This document shows positions 22,633 through 31,119 of a DNA stretch of 41,318 nucleotides, in pieces. Within the stretch, counting starts at the first letter, position 1; the number at the start of each line of letters is the position of its first letter. The DNA is taken from positions 1 through 41,318 of the forward strand of contig NZ_LMJA01000009.1 in NCBI RefSeq assembly GCF_001428895.1, in the 5' to 3' direction. Source of the DNA: Mycobacterium sp. Root265 (GTDB lineage: Bacteria; Actinomycetota; Actinomycetes; Mycobacteriales; Mycobacteriaceae). The translations under genes were made by a program, and so were the position numbers. Under the pieces are notes generated by a model. The model did not search any database. It was given only the letters and a program-made list of their open reading frames with translations, and was not told the DNA's origin.

Positions 22633-23304
22633 CTAGGTGAGCGGAACGTTGATGATGGGCCGTCGCTCACCGGCGCCCGGGCCGTCGAAATGCCACCACT
22701 CGCCCGAGTAGACGGTCAGCCCGCCGGCGGCCATCGCTTCGCGCAACACCGCCCGGTTGTACTGCGCGGCGGCGCTCACCCCGTCGGTGGCGTAGGCGTG
22801 CGAGGCGGCGGTGAAATCGTCGAAACCGGTGCCCATCTCGGAAAGGCTGGTCGCCCCGGCGGTGGTGACATCGACCGACCGTCCCGATTCGTGGCTCTTC
22901 GAGTACGGGCCCGGCTGCGCCACCCAGGCCGGGTTGGACACCACCTGGAACATCCGGACCTGGACGTCATGGGGCCGGTAGCAGTCCCAGAACACCAGCC
23001 GCAGACCCCGGGCGCGCAGCTGCGCCGCCGCGGTGGCCAGCCCTGCCGCCAGTGATTCGTGCACCAGGCAGCGGGCCGCAGGCGGATACAGCGGTGTGCC
23101 GACGAAGTTGTTCGCGGTGGCGTAGCGCAGGTCGATGACGGCGTCGGGCACCGCGCTGCGGACGTCGATGAAACCCGCGGTGCGGGCAGCCGCCGACACC
23201 GGAGCGATGGACGGCTCACTGTTCGCCACCGTGACCACCTCGGGAGTCATTGCCGCGCCGCCTATTCCGCCGAGCAGGGCGAACAGTGCGATGAGCCGGC
23301 GCAC
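22633..23304 (-). CDS. D-alanyl-D-alanine dipeptidase, VanX/DdpX family (M15D)
   Basis: The 223-aa exported protein starts at GTG 23304 with a signal peptide (LIALFALLGGIGGAAMT). It has all VanX-type landmarks: DLRYATANNFVGTPLY, FWDCYRPHDVQ (Arg110), SKSHESGRSVDV with zinc ligands His138 and Asp145, and GEWWHF with catalytic Glu202 and zinc ligand His205. The predicted reaction is zinc-dependent hydrolysis of D-Ala-D-Ala dipeptide outside the membrane, for peptidoglycan turnover or recycling. No VanH/VanA genes are present, so vancomycin resistance is not implied. It begins 4 bp after the upstream DUF3060 gene and 32 bp before the downstream one. Confidence 0.88.
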   Translation of the reverse strand: MRRLIALFALLGGIGGAAMTPEVVTVANSEPSIAPVSAAARTAGFIDVRSAVPDAVIDLRYATANNFVGTPLYPPAARCLVHESLAAGLATAAAQLRARGLRLVFWDCYRPHDVQVRMFQVVSNPAWVAQPGPYSKSHESGRSVDVTTAGATSLSEMGTGFDDFTAASHAYATDGVSAAAQYNRAVLREAMAAGGLTVYSGEWWHFDGPGAGERRPIINVPLT

Positions 23305-23308
23305 AGGG

Positions 23309-23698
23309 TCAGGCCGGTGCCCAGTTGACGCGGTTGGTCATGCCGAGTTCTCGGCCGCGGTCGATCACCGCGGGTGCGCCGTTGTGATAGATCACCGTCT
23401 GGTCGTACCCGTAGACGGTGACGTCGTTGATGACGTTGTCGGCGATCACGATGTTCGACGACCCCTGCAGCGTCACCGCCCAGCAGGTGCCCTTGGCGTT
23501 GATGGTGTTGCTGGTCCCGTTCACGAGCAGCGTGGCGTTGTTGCAGTCGATCGTCTGCACGATGCCCTGGCCGGTGATGTGCGTGTCGCCGTTCTTGGCC
23601 TGCGCGGACGGCGCGGCCAGACTCGCCAGCAGCAGGGGGGTGACCAGCGCGCCCGCCGCGATGGACCGGCTCCGACTTTTCACACTCAGGGTCGCCAT
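23309..23698 (-). CDS. Secreted DUF3060 protein
   Basis: The 129-aa product starts at ATG 23698 (MATLSVKSRSRS) with a Sec signal ending in AQA near residue 34. The mature part has DUF3060 repeats: ITGQGIVQTIDCNNATLLVN, TSNTINAKGTC, SSNIVIADNVIND, VTVYGYDQTVIYHNG. It has no lipobox, unlike its paralog at 22202, so it should be released or wall-associated. A longer in-frame form from 23893 exists but has no signal at its N-terminus and overlaps the divergent gene. First gene of the operon with the VanX-like peptidase; related to the Rv0679c/Rv0680c-type proteins (from memory, uncertain). Confidence 0.8.
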   Translation of the reverse strand: MATLSVKSRSRSIAAGALVTPLLLASLAAPSAQAKNGDTHITGQGIVQTIDCNNATLLVNGTSNTINAKGTCWAVTLQGSSNIVIADNVINDVTVYGYDQTVIYHNGAPAVIDRGRELGMTNRVNWAPA

Positions 23699-23706
23699 GG
23701 GACAAC

Positions 23707-23712
23707 AGAGTA
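23707..23712 (-). promoter_or_regulatory. Candidate -10 element of the DUF3060/VanX operon
   Basis: On the minus strand TACTCT ends 8 nt before the ATG at 23698, without a ribosome site, which fits a leaderless start. Confidence 0.4.
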
Positions 23713-23784
23713 CGGTGCCGTGCCCGCCCGGTGGCACCGCTTGGCAGGGATTCCCGTCCGGTCGCCTACGGCGTTGCCGCTGGG

Positions 23785-23790
23785 TAGCGT
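23785..23790 (+). promoter_or_regulatory. Candidate -10 element of the DUF3558 lipoprotein pair
   Basis: TAGCGT ends 8 nt before the ATG at 23799 with no ribosome site. It is about 80 bp from the divergent DUF3060 promoter. Confidence 0.4.
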
Positions 23791-23798
23791 AGTCATCG

Positions 23799-24341
23799 AT
23801 GTATGGGCGTGGCTTCCGGACGATTCTCCGGACTCTTGCCGTGGCAGCCACCGTCATGGCCGCTGCGGGCTGCGTGCAGCAGGTCGACGGCATGGCACAA
23901 CCGGCGCGTTCGGCGGATGCCGACGCCGAACGCAGCTACGGCTACGCCGACAACCGCTGCGGATTGCTGACGGACACCTCGGTGCAGTCCGTGCTGGCCG
24001 CCGATGACGTGGTCCGGCCCTACAGCGGTGCGGTCTGCCAATACGTGCTGATGCGTGACCGCACCATGCTCGACGCGACGTTCGCCTGGTTCGACACCGG
24101 CGACCTGGACCGCGAACGTGCGCTCGCGGTGGAGCGCGGCGCCGAGGTCAGCGACACCGTGATCGAGCGCAGGGTCGCGTTCCTGGCCCGCCGCGACACC
24201 ACGGGGTCGGGCTGCGCGGCCACCGCGGCCGCCGGCGGCGGCGTGCTGAGCTGGTGGGTACAGGTGCGCGACACTTCCGGCGCCGACGCCTGCCCGGACG
24301 CCCAGAAACTGTTGTCGGCGACGCTGAAATCGGACATGTGA
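23799..24341 (+). CDS. DUF3558 lipoprotein (LprC-like)
   Basis: The 180-aa lipoprotein has signal LAVAATVMAAAGC with lipid-modified Cys25. The mature part has the DUF3558 pattern: CGLLTDTSVQSVLAADDVVR, a SGAVCQYVL strand, the FAWFDTGDLDRERA motif (aromatic strand followed by a charged helix), and late paired Cys (GSGCAAT, DACPDAQKLL). It looks most like M. tuberculosis LprC (Rv1275), recalled from memory. Its stop is 1 bp before the start of a second DUF3558 lipoprotein, so the two are co-translated. Role unknown; the fold suggests an envelope binding protein. Confidence 0.8.
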   Translation: MYGRGFRTILRTLAVAATVMAAAGCVQQVDGMAQPARSADADAERSYGYADNRCGLLTDTSVQSVLAADDVVRPYSGAVCQYVLMRDRTMLDATFAWFDTGDLDRERALAVERGAEVSDTVIERRVAFLARRDTTGSGCAATAAAGGGVLSWWVQVRDTSGADACPDAQKLLSATLKSDM

Positions 24342-24342
24342 C

Positions 24343-24879
24343 ATGCGCCGCCCCGTGTTGATCACCGCATTTGCCGCCGTGATGGCCGCCGTGCCGGCGC
24401 TGACGGGATGCGGCGCCGCAGAGACCGAGCGGGCGGCCCCGGCCACCGGGCAGCAGCGCGCCGGCGGCGGTTTCGAGGGCGGGGACTGCCACGGCATCAC
24501 CGACGCCGATATTGCCCGGGTCACCGGTGCCGAGATGTTCACCAAGGTGCTGGTCAACGACACCGGGTGTTTCTGGCAGGAGAACACGGTGATCGGCACG
24601 TTCGGTGCGGGGATGGGCATTTCGACCTGGTGGTACCGGGGCAGCGACATGGAGGTCGAACGGGAACTGGAGAAGAAGGCCGGCCGCACCCTCACCGAGA
24701 TCTCGATGGACGGCAACAAGGGTTTCAAGGCCTATGACGCAAATGCCTGCAGCATCTACGTGGCGAAGGGAAACGACCTCATCACCTGGTCGATCCAGAC
24801 GATGAATCCGGCGACCCTGCCCGCGCTCTGCACCATCACCGATGAACTGGCCAAACTCAGCCAGGACCGCGTGAACTAG
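24343..24879 (+). CDS. DUF3558 lipoprotein (LprB-like)
   Basis: The 178-aa lipoprotein has signal MRRPVLITAFAAVMAAVPAL with lipobox LTGC and Cys23. The mature region shares the DUF3558 plan with its neighbour: CHGITDADIARVTGAEMF, DTGCFWQEN, ISTWWYRGSDMEVERELEKK, MDGNKGFKAYDANACSIYVA and a C-terminal Cys helix. It resembles LprB (Rv1274). In M. tuberculosis the order is LprB then LprC; here it is reversed. Adjacent paralogs with tight coupling suggest a heteromeric envelope lipoprotein pair; this is inference. Confidence 0.8.
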   Translation: MRRPVLITAFAAVMAAVPALTGCGAAETERAAPATGQQRAGGGFEGGDCHGITDADIARVTGAEMFTKVLVNDTGCFWQENTVIGTFGAGMGISTWWYRGSDMEVERELEKKAGRTLTEISMDGNKGFKAYDANACSIYVAKGNDLITWSIQTMNPATLPALCTITDELAKLSQDRVN

Positions 24880-24932
24880 AGTCATTAGTCAACCCGGCTT
24901 CGGGGGATCTCGACGAACCGGAGGGTGGGGGA

Positions 24933-25499
24933 ATGGCAGCGCGGGCGACCAAACTGAGCCGCGACGCAATCGTGAACGCCGCGCTGGCCTTCCTCGATCG
25001 GGAGGGCTGGGACGCGCTGACCATCAACGCGCTTGCCATGCAGCTGGGCACCAAGGGCCCGTCGCTCTACAACCACGTCCAGAGCCTGGAGGACCTGCGC
25101 CGAACAGTGCGTATGCGGGTCATCCGGGACATCATCGGCATGTTGAATGCGGTGGGAGAAGGGCGCACCCGGGACGACGCGGTGGTCACCATGGCGAGCG
25201 CCTACCGCAGCTACGCCCACCACCATCCGGGCCGGTACTCGGCGTTCACCCGGATGCCGCTGGGCGGCGACGACCCCGAATACACTGCGGCCGCGCGGGA
25301 GGCCGCCGGCCCGGTGCTGGCGGCGCTGGCGTCCTACGGACTGGTCGGCGATAACGCGTTCTATGCGGCCCTGGAGTTCTGGTCCGCCCTACATGGCTTC
25401 GTCCTGCTGGAAATGACCGGTGTCATGGACGACGTCGACACCGACGCAGTGTTCACCGACATGGTGCTGCGGTTGGCCGTCGGTATGGAGCGCAGGTAG
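24933..25499 (+). CDS. TetR-family regulator with WHG-type C-terminal domain
   Basis: The 188-aa protein starts at ATG 24933 after GGAGGGTGGGGG. The TetR DNA-binding domain is residues 7-55 (LSRDAIVNAALAFLDREGWD, then ALTINALAMQLGTKGPSLYN). The C-terminal part has the short LEFWSALHGFVLLEMTG motif of TetR_C_33 (WHG) proteins. It sits directly before the rpsL leader, as Rv0681 does in M. tuberculosis, so it belongs to the conserved backbone. No target is evident; no clear palindrome was found in front of it. Confidence 0.88.
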   Translation: MAARATKLSRDAIVNAALAFLDREGWDALTINALAMQLGTKGPSLYNHVQSLEDLRRTVRMRVIRDIIGMLNAVGEGRTRDDAVVTMASAYRSYAHHHPGRYSAFTRMPLGGDDPEYTAAAREAAGPVLAALASYGLVGDNAFYAALEFWSALHGFVLLEMTGVMDDVDTDAVFTDMVLRLAVGMERR

Positions 25500-25865
25500 C
25501 CCGTCTGTACGCTGTCGGTATGCGCCCCAGCGCGGCTGTAGCGTCTGACCTGCGATAAGGGCCTTTCAGACGGGTTTGGTTCGGCACGCCCACCCCTGGT
25601 ATTGTGGAGCCTCGTGCCTGGCTGTCAGGGGCGTGTGCGGCTATTGAGAACGGCCCATACGCTCGCAGGTCGGGCGAATTCGTGTGTCTTCGTGTCCCCG
25701 AATGCATCGGAAGGTTCGGTGCCGGGCGCGTGCGACACGCCCGGTCGCGGGGTAGGCGATCAGGCGAAAACAGCAGTACAGAGACCTAAAGCTTGACCTG
25801 AAGTAGCACCGCCCAAGAAGCACTGAGCCACCAGAAGTAGAAGTAGCAACACAGAAAGCCGGTAC
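25500..25865 (+). other. Long intergenic leader upstream of rpsL (366 bp)
   Basis: I see no convincing gene here; the short open frames lack ribosome sites and coding character. It holds an inverted repeat (CCCGTCTG at 25500-25507 and CAGACGGG at 25567-25574) just after the TetR stop, the promoter candidate at 25576-25605, and then about 260 bases of 5' UTR. The last part before rpsL is A-rich with CAGAAGTAGAAGTAGC and AGAAAG before the ATG. A UTR this long before a ribosomal-protein operon suggests post-transcriptional control. Confidence 0.6.
25576..25605 (+). promoter_or_regulatory. Candidate promoter of rpsL-rpsG-fusA-tuf
   Basis: TTGGTT (25576-25581) and TATTGT (25600-25605) are 18 bp apart. 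The -10 is the same hexamer as in the rpoB promoter candidate. Transcription would start near 25612. Confidence 0.5.
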
Positions 25866-26240
25866 ATGCCAACCATCAACCAGCTGGTCCGCAAGGGTCG
25901 CCGCGACAAGGTCGCGAAGGTGAAGACCGCGGCCCTCAAGGGCAGCCCGCAGCGCCGCGGCGTGTGCACTCGCGTGTACACCACCACCCCGAAGAAGCCG
26001 AACTCGGCGCTTCGGAAGGTCGCTCGCGTGAAGCTGACCACCGGGGTTGAGGTCACCGCCTACATCCCGGGCGAAGGCCACAACCTGCAGGAGCACTCGA
26101 TGGTGCTGGTGCGCGGCGGTCGTGTGAAGGATCTTCCCGGTGTGCGCTACAAGATCATCCGCGGCTCGCTGGACACCCAGGGTGTCAAGAACCGCAAGCA
26201 GGCACGCAGCCGTTACGGCGCGAAGAAGGAGAAGAGCTAA
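25866..26240 (+). CDS. rpsL: 30S ribosomal protein S12
   Basis: S12 lies at the decoding centre and controls translational accuracy; it is the streptomycin target. The 124-aa protein has the signature [20 protein letters not shown] and [20 protein letters not shown]. Lys43 and Lys88, the residues usually altered in streptomycin-resistant strains, are both intact. The stop TAA overlaps the rpsG ATG by one base (TAATG), so translation is coupled. First gene of the str-type operon. Confidence 0.98.
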   Translation: MPTINQLVRKGRRDKVAKVKTAALKGSPQRRGVCTRVYTTTPKKPNSALRKVARVKLTTGVEVTAYIPGEGHNLQEHSMVLVRGGRVKDLPGVRYKIIRGSLDTQGVKNRKQARSRYGAKKEKS

Positions 26241-26710
26241 TGCCGCGCAAGGGTCCCGCGCCGAAGCGCCCGTTGGTCAACGATCCGGTTTACGGGTCGC
26301 AGCTGGTCACCCAGCTGGTCAACAAGGTGCTCTTGGACGGCAAGAAGTCACTGGCCGAGCGCATCGTCTACGGCGCCCTCGAGCAGGCCCGTGACAAGAC
26401 CGGCACCGATCCCGTCGTCACCCTGAAGCGCGCGCTGGACAACGTCAAGCCCGCCCTCGAGGTGCGTAGCCGCCGCGTCGGTGGCGCCACCTACCAGGTG
26501 CCGGTCGAGGTCCGTCCCGAGCGGTCGACCACACTGGCACTGCGCTGGCTGGTCAGCTTCTCCAAGGCCCGCCGCGAGAAGACCATGGTCGAGCGTCTCG
26601 CCAACGAGATCCTCGACGCCAGCAATGGCCTCGGCGCCGCTGTGAAGCGTCGCGAAGACACGCACAAGATGGCCGAAGCAAACCGGGCATTCGCGCACTA
26701 CCGCTGGTGA
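26240..26710 (+). CDS. rpsG: 30S ribosomal protein S7
   Basis: S7 nucleates assembly of the 30S head and contacts the E-site tRNA. The 156-aa protein has the family motifs [20 protein letters not shown] with [26 protein letters not shown], and LRWLV...R followed by [20 protein letters not shown]. Length equals other mycobacterial S7 proteins. It overlaps rpsL by one base and precedes fusA by 64 bp; in many bacteria S7 represses this operon through the rpsL-rpsG junction, but a matching RNA structure was not established here. Confidence 0.98.
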   Translation: MPRKGPAPKRPLVNDPVYGSQLVTQLVNKVLLDGKKSLAERIVYGALEQARDKTGTDPVVTLKRALDNVKPALEVRSRRVGGATYQVPVEVRPERSTTLALRWLVSFSKARREKTMVERLANEILDASNGLGAAVKRREDTHKMAEANRAFAHYRW

Positions 26711-26774
26711 TCACGGCCCTTCGGGGCAGCACACCGGACAGCAATCAAGCAAGCGAAAGAGTGGGAATCTAGCC

Positions 26775-28877
26775 GTGGCACAGGACGTGCTGACCGACCT
26801 CACGAAGGTCCGCAACATCGGCATCATGGCGCACATCGACGCCGGCAAGACGACGACGACCGAGCGCATCCTCTTCTACACCGGTATCTCGTACAAGATC
26901 GGTGAGGTGCACGACGGCGCCGCCACGATGGACTGGATGGAACAGGAGCAGGAGCGGGGTATCACCATCACCTCGGCTGCCACCACCTGCTTCTGGAACG
27001 ACAACCAGATCAACATCATCGACACCCCGGGTCACGTCGACTTCACCGTCGAGGTGGAGCGCTCGCTGCGCGTGCTCGATGGCGCCGTTGCCGTCTTCGA
27101 CGGCAAGGAAGGCGTGGAGCCGCAGTCCGAGCAGGTGTGGCGTCAGGCCGACAAGTACGACGTGCCGCGTATCTGCTTCGTCAACAAGATGGACAAGCTG
27201 GGCGCCGACTTCTACTTCTCGGTGCAGACGATGAAGGACCGCCTCGGCGCCAACGTCATCCCGATCCAGCTGCCGATCGGCTCCGAAGGCGACTTCGAGG
27301 GCATCGTCGACCTGGTCGAGATGAAAGCCAAGGTGTGGCGCGGCGAGACCAAGCTCGGCGAGACCTACGAGACCATCGACATTCCGGCGGATCTCCAGGA
27401 CAAGGCCAACGAGTACCGCACCGCCATGATCGAGGCCGTCGCCGAGACCGACGACGACCTCATGGAGAAGTACCTGGGCGGCGAGGATCTCACGATCGAC
27501 GAGATCAAGGCCGGTCTGCGCAAGCTGACCGTCTCCTCGGCGGCCTACCCGGTGCTGTGCGGTAGCGCGTTCAAGAACAAGGGCGTGCAGCCCATGCTCG
27601 ACGCCGTCATCGACTACCTGCCGACCCCGCTGGACGTCGCGGCGGCCGAAGGTCACCCGCCGAACAAGGAAGACGAGATCATCTCTCGTAAGCCTTCGGC
27701 GGACGAGCCCTTCTCCGGGCTGGCCTTCAAGGTTGCGACCCACCCGTTCTTCGGCAAGCTGACCTACGTCCGGGTGTACTCGGGCAAGGTCGACTCCGGT
27801 GCTCAGGTCATCAACTCGACCAAGGGCAAGAAGGAGCGTCTGGGCAAGCTGTTCCAGATGCACTCCAACAAGGAGAACCCGGTCGAGACGGCCAGTGCCG
27901 GCCACATCTACGCGGTCATCGGGCTCAAGGACACCACCACCGGTGACACCCTGAGCGACCCGAACAACCAGATCGTGCTCGAGTCGATGACCTTCCCGGA
28001 TCCGGTCATCGAGGTTGCCATCGAGCCCAAGACCAAGAGTGACCAGGAAAAGCTGGGCACCGCCATCCAGAAGCTCGCCGAAGAGGACCCGACCTTCAAG
28101 GTCCACCAGGACGACGAGACCGGCCAGACCGTCATCGGCGGCATGGGCGAGCTGCACCTGGACATCCTCGTGGACCGCATGCGTCGCGAGTTCAAGGTTG
28201 AGGCCAACGTCGGTAAGCCCCAGGTGGCCTACCGCGAGACCATCCGGCGCACGGTCGAGAAGGTCGAGTACACCCACAAGAAGCAGACGGGTGGCTCCGG
28301 CCAGTTCGCCAAGGTCATCATCAGCCTGGAGCCGTTCAGCGGCGAGGACGGTGCGACCTACGAGTTCGAGAACAAGGTCACCGGTGGCCGCATCCCTCGC
28401 GAGTACATCCCGTCGGTGGATGCCGGTGCGCAGGACGCCATGCGGTACGGCGTGCTTGCCGGTTACCCGCTGGTGAATGTGAAGGTCACGCTGCTCGACG
28501 GCGCCTACCACGACGTCGACTCGTCGGAAATGGCCTTCAAGGTGGCCGGTTCCCAGGCGCTGAAGAAGGCTGCCCAGGCAGCTCAGCCGGCGATCCTGGA
28601 ACCGATCATGGCCGTCGAGGTCACCACGCCCGAGGATTACATGGGCGATGTGATCGGCGACCTGAACTCCCGCCGTGGTCAGATCCAGGCCATGGAGGAG
28701 CGCAGCGGTGCGCGTGTCGTCAAGGCGCAGGTTCCGCTGTCGGAGATGTTCGGCTACGTCGGCGACCTTCGGTCGAAGACCCAGGGCCGGGCCAACTACT
28801 CCATGGTGTTCGACTCGTACGCTGAAGTTCCGGCGAACGTCTCGAAGGAGATCATCGCAAAGGCAACGGGTCAGTAA
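26775..28877 (+). CDS. fusA: Elongation factor G
   Basis: EF-G is the translocase GTPase. The 700-aa protein from GTG 26775 has G1 [13 protein letters not shown] (residues 19-31), G3 DTPGHVDF, G4 NKMD and G5 SAFKNKG in order. EF-G domains II to V follow, including [19 protein letters not shown] and the C-terminal [20 protein letters not shown]. It is full-length and typical of the canonical factor (Rv0684) rather than the FusA2-like paralog. Co-transcribed with rpsG and, across a 94-bp gap, probably with tuf. Confidence 0.98.
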   Translation: MAQDVLTDLTKVRNIGIMAHIDAGKTTTTERILFYTGISYKIGEVHDGAATMDWMEQEQERGITITSAATTCFWNDNQINIIDTPGHVDFTVEVERSLRVLDGAVAVFDGKEGVEPQSEQVWRQADKYDVPRICFVNKMDKLGADFYFSVQTMKDRLGANVIPIQLPIGSEGDFEGIVDLVEMKAKVWRGETKLGETYETIDIPADLQDKANEYRTAMIEAVAETDDDLMEKYLGGEDLTIDEIKAGLRKLTVSSAAYPVLCGSAFKNKGVQPMLDAVIDYLPTPLDVAAAEGHPPNKEDEIISRKPSADEPFSGLAFKVATHPFFGKLTYVRVYSGKVDSGAQVINSTKGKKERLGKLFQMHSNKENPVETASAGHIYAVIGLKDTTTGDTLSDPNNQIVLESMTFPDPVIEVAIEPKTKSDQEKLGTAIQKLAEEDPTFKVHQDDETGQTVIGGMGELHLDILVDRMRREFKVEANVGKPQVAYRETIRRTVEKVEYTHKKQTGGSGQFAKVIISLEPFSGEDGATYEFENKVTGGRIPREYIPSVDAGAQDAMRYGVLAGYPLVNVKVTLLDGAYHDVDSSEMAFKVAGSQALKKAAQAAQPAILEPIMAVEVTTPEDYMGDVIGDLNSRRGQIQAMEERSGARVVKAQVPLSEMFGYVGDLRSKTQGRANYSMVFDSYAEVPANVSKEIIAKATGQ

Positions 28878-28971
28878 CTCTGGCTCGATCCGCCTCGGCG
28901 GACCACACAACTGAACACATCAACACACCTGCTTTAAGTAAAAGCACCAACAAGTCCAGGAGGACACCACA

Positions 28972-30162
28972 GTGGCGAAGGCGAAGTTCGAGCGGACGAA
29001 GCCGCACGTCAACATCGGGACCATCGGTCACGTTGACCACGGCAAGACCACGCTGACCGCAGCGATCACCAAGGTTCTGCACGACCAGTACCCCGATTTG
29101 AACGAGTCGCGCGCATTCGACCAGATCGACAATGCGCCCGAAGAGCGTCAGCGCGGTATCACCATCAACATCTCGCATGTTGAGTACCAGACCGAGAAGC
29201 GTCACTACGCACACGTCGACGCCCCCGGCCACGCTGACTACATCAAGAACATGATCACCGGTGCGGCCCAGATGGACGGCGCCATCCTCGTGGTCGCCGC
29301 CACCGACGGCCCGATGCCGCAGACGCGTGAGCACGTGCTGCTCGCCCGCCAGGTCGGCGTGCCCTACATCCTGGTCGCGCTGAACAAGTCGGACATGGTC
29401 GACGACGAAGAACTGCTGGAGCTCGTCGAGCTCGAGGTCCGCGAACTGCTGGCCGCCCAGGACTTCGACGAGGACGCCCCCGTCGTTCAGGTTTCGGCGC
29501 TCAAGGCACTCGAGGGTGACCCGAAGTGGGTCGAGTCGGTTCAGAAGCTGATGGCCGCCGTCGACGAGTCCATCCCGGACCCGGTTCGCGAGACCGACAA
29601 GCCCTTCCTGATGCCCGTCGAGGACGTCTTCACCATCACCGGTCGTGGCACCGTGGTGACCGGTCGCGTCGAGCGTGGCGTGATCAACGTCAACGAGGAC
29701 GTCGAGATCGTCGGCATCAAGCCGACCACCACCAAGACCACGGTCACCGGTGTCGAGATGTTCCGCAAGCTGCTCGACCAGGGCCAGGCCGGCGACAACG
29801 TCGGTCTGCTGGTTCGTGGCATCAAGCGCGAAGATGTCGAGCGTGGCCAGGTTGTCGTCAAGCCCGGCACCACCACCCCGCACACCGAGTTCGAGGGCAG
29901 CGTCTACATCCTGTCCAAGGACGAGGGTGGCCGCCACACGCCGTTCTTCAACAACTACCGTCCGCAGTTCTACTTCCGCACCACGGACGTGACCGGCGTT
30001 GTGACCCTGCCCGAGGGCACCGAGATGGTGATGCCCGGTGACAACACCGACATCTCCGTCAAGCTGATCCAGCCCGTCGCCATGGACGAGGGTCTGCGGT
30101 TCGCCATCCGTGAGGGTGGACGTACCGTCGGCGCCGGCCGCGTGACCAAGATCAACAAGTAA
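28972..30162 (+). CDS. tuf: Elongation factor Tu
   Basis: EF-Tu delivers aminoacyl-tRNA to the ribosome. The 396-aa protein starts at GTG 28972 after CCAGGAGGA and has G1 GHVDHGKT (residues 19-26), G3 DAPGHADY, G4 NKSDMVD and G5 SALKALEG. Domains II and III end in [14 protein letters not shown]. The Thr-rich [10 protein letters not shown] effector region is intact. It is Rv0685-like, the last gene of the operon, and is followed by a strong hairpin. Confidence 0.98.
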   Translation: MAKAKFERTKPHVNIGTIGHVDHGKTTLTAAITKVLHDQYPDLNESRAFDQIDNAPEERQRGITINISHVEYQTEKRHYAHVDAPGHADYIKNMITGAAQMDGAILVVAATDGPMPQTREHVLLARQVGVPYILVALNKSDMVDDEELLELVELEVRELLAAQDFDEDAPVVQVSALKALEGDPKWVESVQKLMAAVDESIPDPVRETDKPFLMPVEDVFTITGRGTVVTGRVERGVINVNEDVEIVGIKPTTTKTTVTGVEMFRKLLDQGQAGDNVGLLVRGIKREDVERGQVVVKPGTTTPHTEFEGSVYILSKDEGGRHTPFFNNYRPQFYFRTTDVTGVVTLPEGTEMVMPGDNTDISVKLIQPVAMDEGLRFAIREGGRTVGAGRVTKINK

Positions 30163-30178
30163 CACCAACGCTGTAAAG

Positions 30179-30213
30179 AAGCGGCGCTCACCCGAAAGGG
30201 TGGGCGCCGCTTT
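30179..30213 (+). terminator. Terminator of the rpsL-tuf operon
   Basis: AAGCGGCGCTCACCC (30179-30193), a GAAA tetraloop, and GGGTGGGCGCCGCTT (30198-30212) form a 15-bp stem with one wobble pair. A short T-rich stretch follows. Confidence 0.88.
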
Positions 30214-30230
30214 GCTGTCCGCATCTTGCG

Positions 30231-30290
30231 GCGAAACTCGCGTACCCGGGGTTGAGAAAGCCTGCGCAACCCCGGGTACGCGAGTTTCGC
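30231..30290. repeat. 24-bp perfect inverted repeat downstream of the response-regulator gene
   Basis: The arm at 30231-30254 (GCGAAACTCGCGTACCCGGG and 4 more bases) is the exact reverse complement of 30267-30290, separated by 12 bases. It starts one base after the stop of the leftward response regulator and lies 18 bases from the tuf terminator, so it probably ends the leftward transcript. The arm length is well beyond what termination needs. Confidence 0.85.
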
Positions 30291-30291
30291 G

Positions 30292-30984
30292 CTAGAGGTC
30301 TTCGATGCTGAGGATGCCGTCCTGCACGGCACGGGCGATCAGCGCCGCCTTGGTCGGCGCCGGTCTGCCGACGGCGGCGTACTTCGCGCGGGCCCGCTGC
30401 AGATGGGTGCGCACCGTCGACGGCTCGATGAAGAGCCGCTTGGCGACGAACTCCTTGTTCTCGGTCTGGAACCAGGCGATGAGCACCTCGCGCTCGCGGG
30501 TGCTCAGACCGGGCCGCCCGACCGTGCGGTCGTTGAACAGCGCCTTGGCCATCCGCGGACCGACGTACGGCGTGTTCGCATGCGCGGCATACACCGCGTC
30601 GAACAGGTGCTGCTTGTCCTCGCCCTTGGCCAGGAAAGTGGTGGCGCCGGCATCCAGGCTCGACAGGATCACCTCGTCGGTGGCCATGTGCGAGTAGACG
30701 ATGACGCGGTGCCCGGCTTCGCACACCTGCCGCAGGGTTTCGAACTCGGGCTGGAAACGGTCGTACTGCAGATCGAACATGACCACCTCGATGTCCTCGC
30801 CGCCCTGCGGATGGTCGGCGAGGAATGAGGTGGGGTTCGGGTAATCGGCGACCAGATCGATGGGCGGATTGCAGCCGGCAAACCAGGCGCGGACGCCGGC
30901 ATGGATCACGTCGTGATCGTCGATCAGTGCGACCGTGATGGCTTCCGTCGTTTTGTCCACCCCGCGATCGATGGTCCTAGTCAT
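30292..30984 (-). CDS. NarL/LuxR-family response regulator
   Basis: The 230-aa protein has a receiver domain with the acidic pair at Asp22-Asp23 (VALIDDHDVIHAG), phosphoacceptor Asp71 (VVMFDLQYD) and conserved Lys120 (TFLAKGED). A LuxR-type helix-turn-helix follows at about residues 159-222 (LSTREREVLIAWFQTENKEF, then VAKRLFIEPSTVRTHLQRA). It should bind DNA when phosphorylated by the kinase encoded upstream (31120-33393), 135 bp away on the same strand. The ATG at 30984 follows GGGGGA. No known mycobacterial name is assigned; targets could include the palindrome at 33396-33415. Confidence 0.9.
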   Translation of the reverse strand: MTRTIDRGVDKTTEAITVALIDDHDVIHAGVRAWFAGCNPPIDLVADYPNPTSFLADHPQGGEDIEVVMFDLQYDRFQPEFETLRQVCEAGHRVIVYSHMATDEVILSSLDAGATTFLAKGEDKQHLFDAVYAAHANTPYVGPRMAKALFNDRTVGRPGLSTREREVLIAWFQTENKEFVAKRLFIEPSTVRTHLQRARAKYAAVGRPAPTKAALIARAVQDGILSIEDL

Positions 30985-31119
30985 GCATTTCCCCCGACAT
31001 CGACGAGGGCATCAGCGTGTCCCCAGCGCGGTGCAGTTCACAGGACTGTACCTCCAGCAAACCCGTAGTGACGCCTCAACTTGAGATCTTGGCTAACAGA
31101 ATTGTCGCCGGGGTAGATT

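Noticed and set aside
22633-23304. VanX-like gene as evidence of vancomycin resistance
   Set aside because: No vanH, vanA or vanRS-type gene is adjacent, and the product is exported. VanX for resistance acts in the cytoplasm.
25602-25796. Short open frames (about 61-64 codons) in the rpsL leader
   Set aside because: They have no ribosome site, no domain and low coding character, and they fall after a promoter candidate in an expected 5' UTR.
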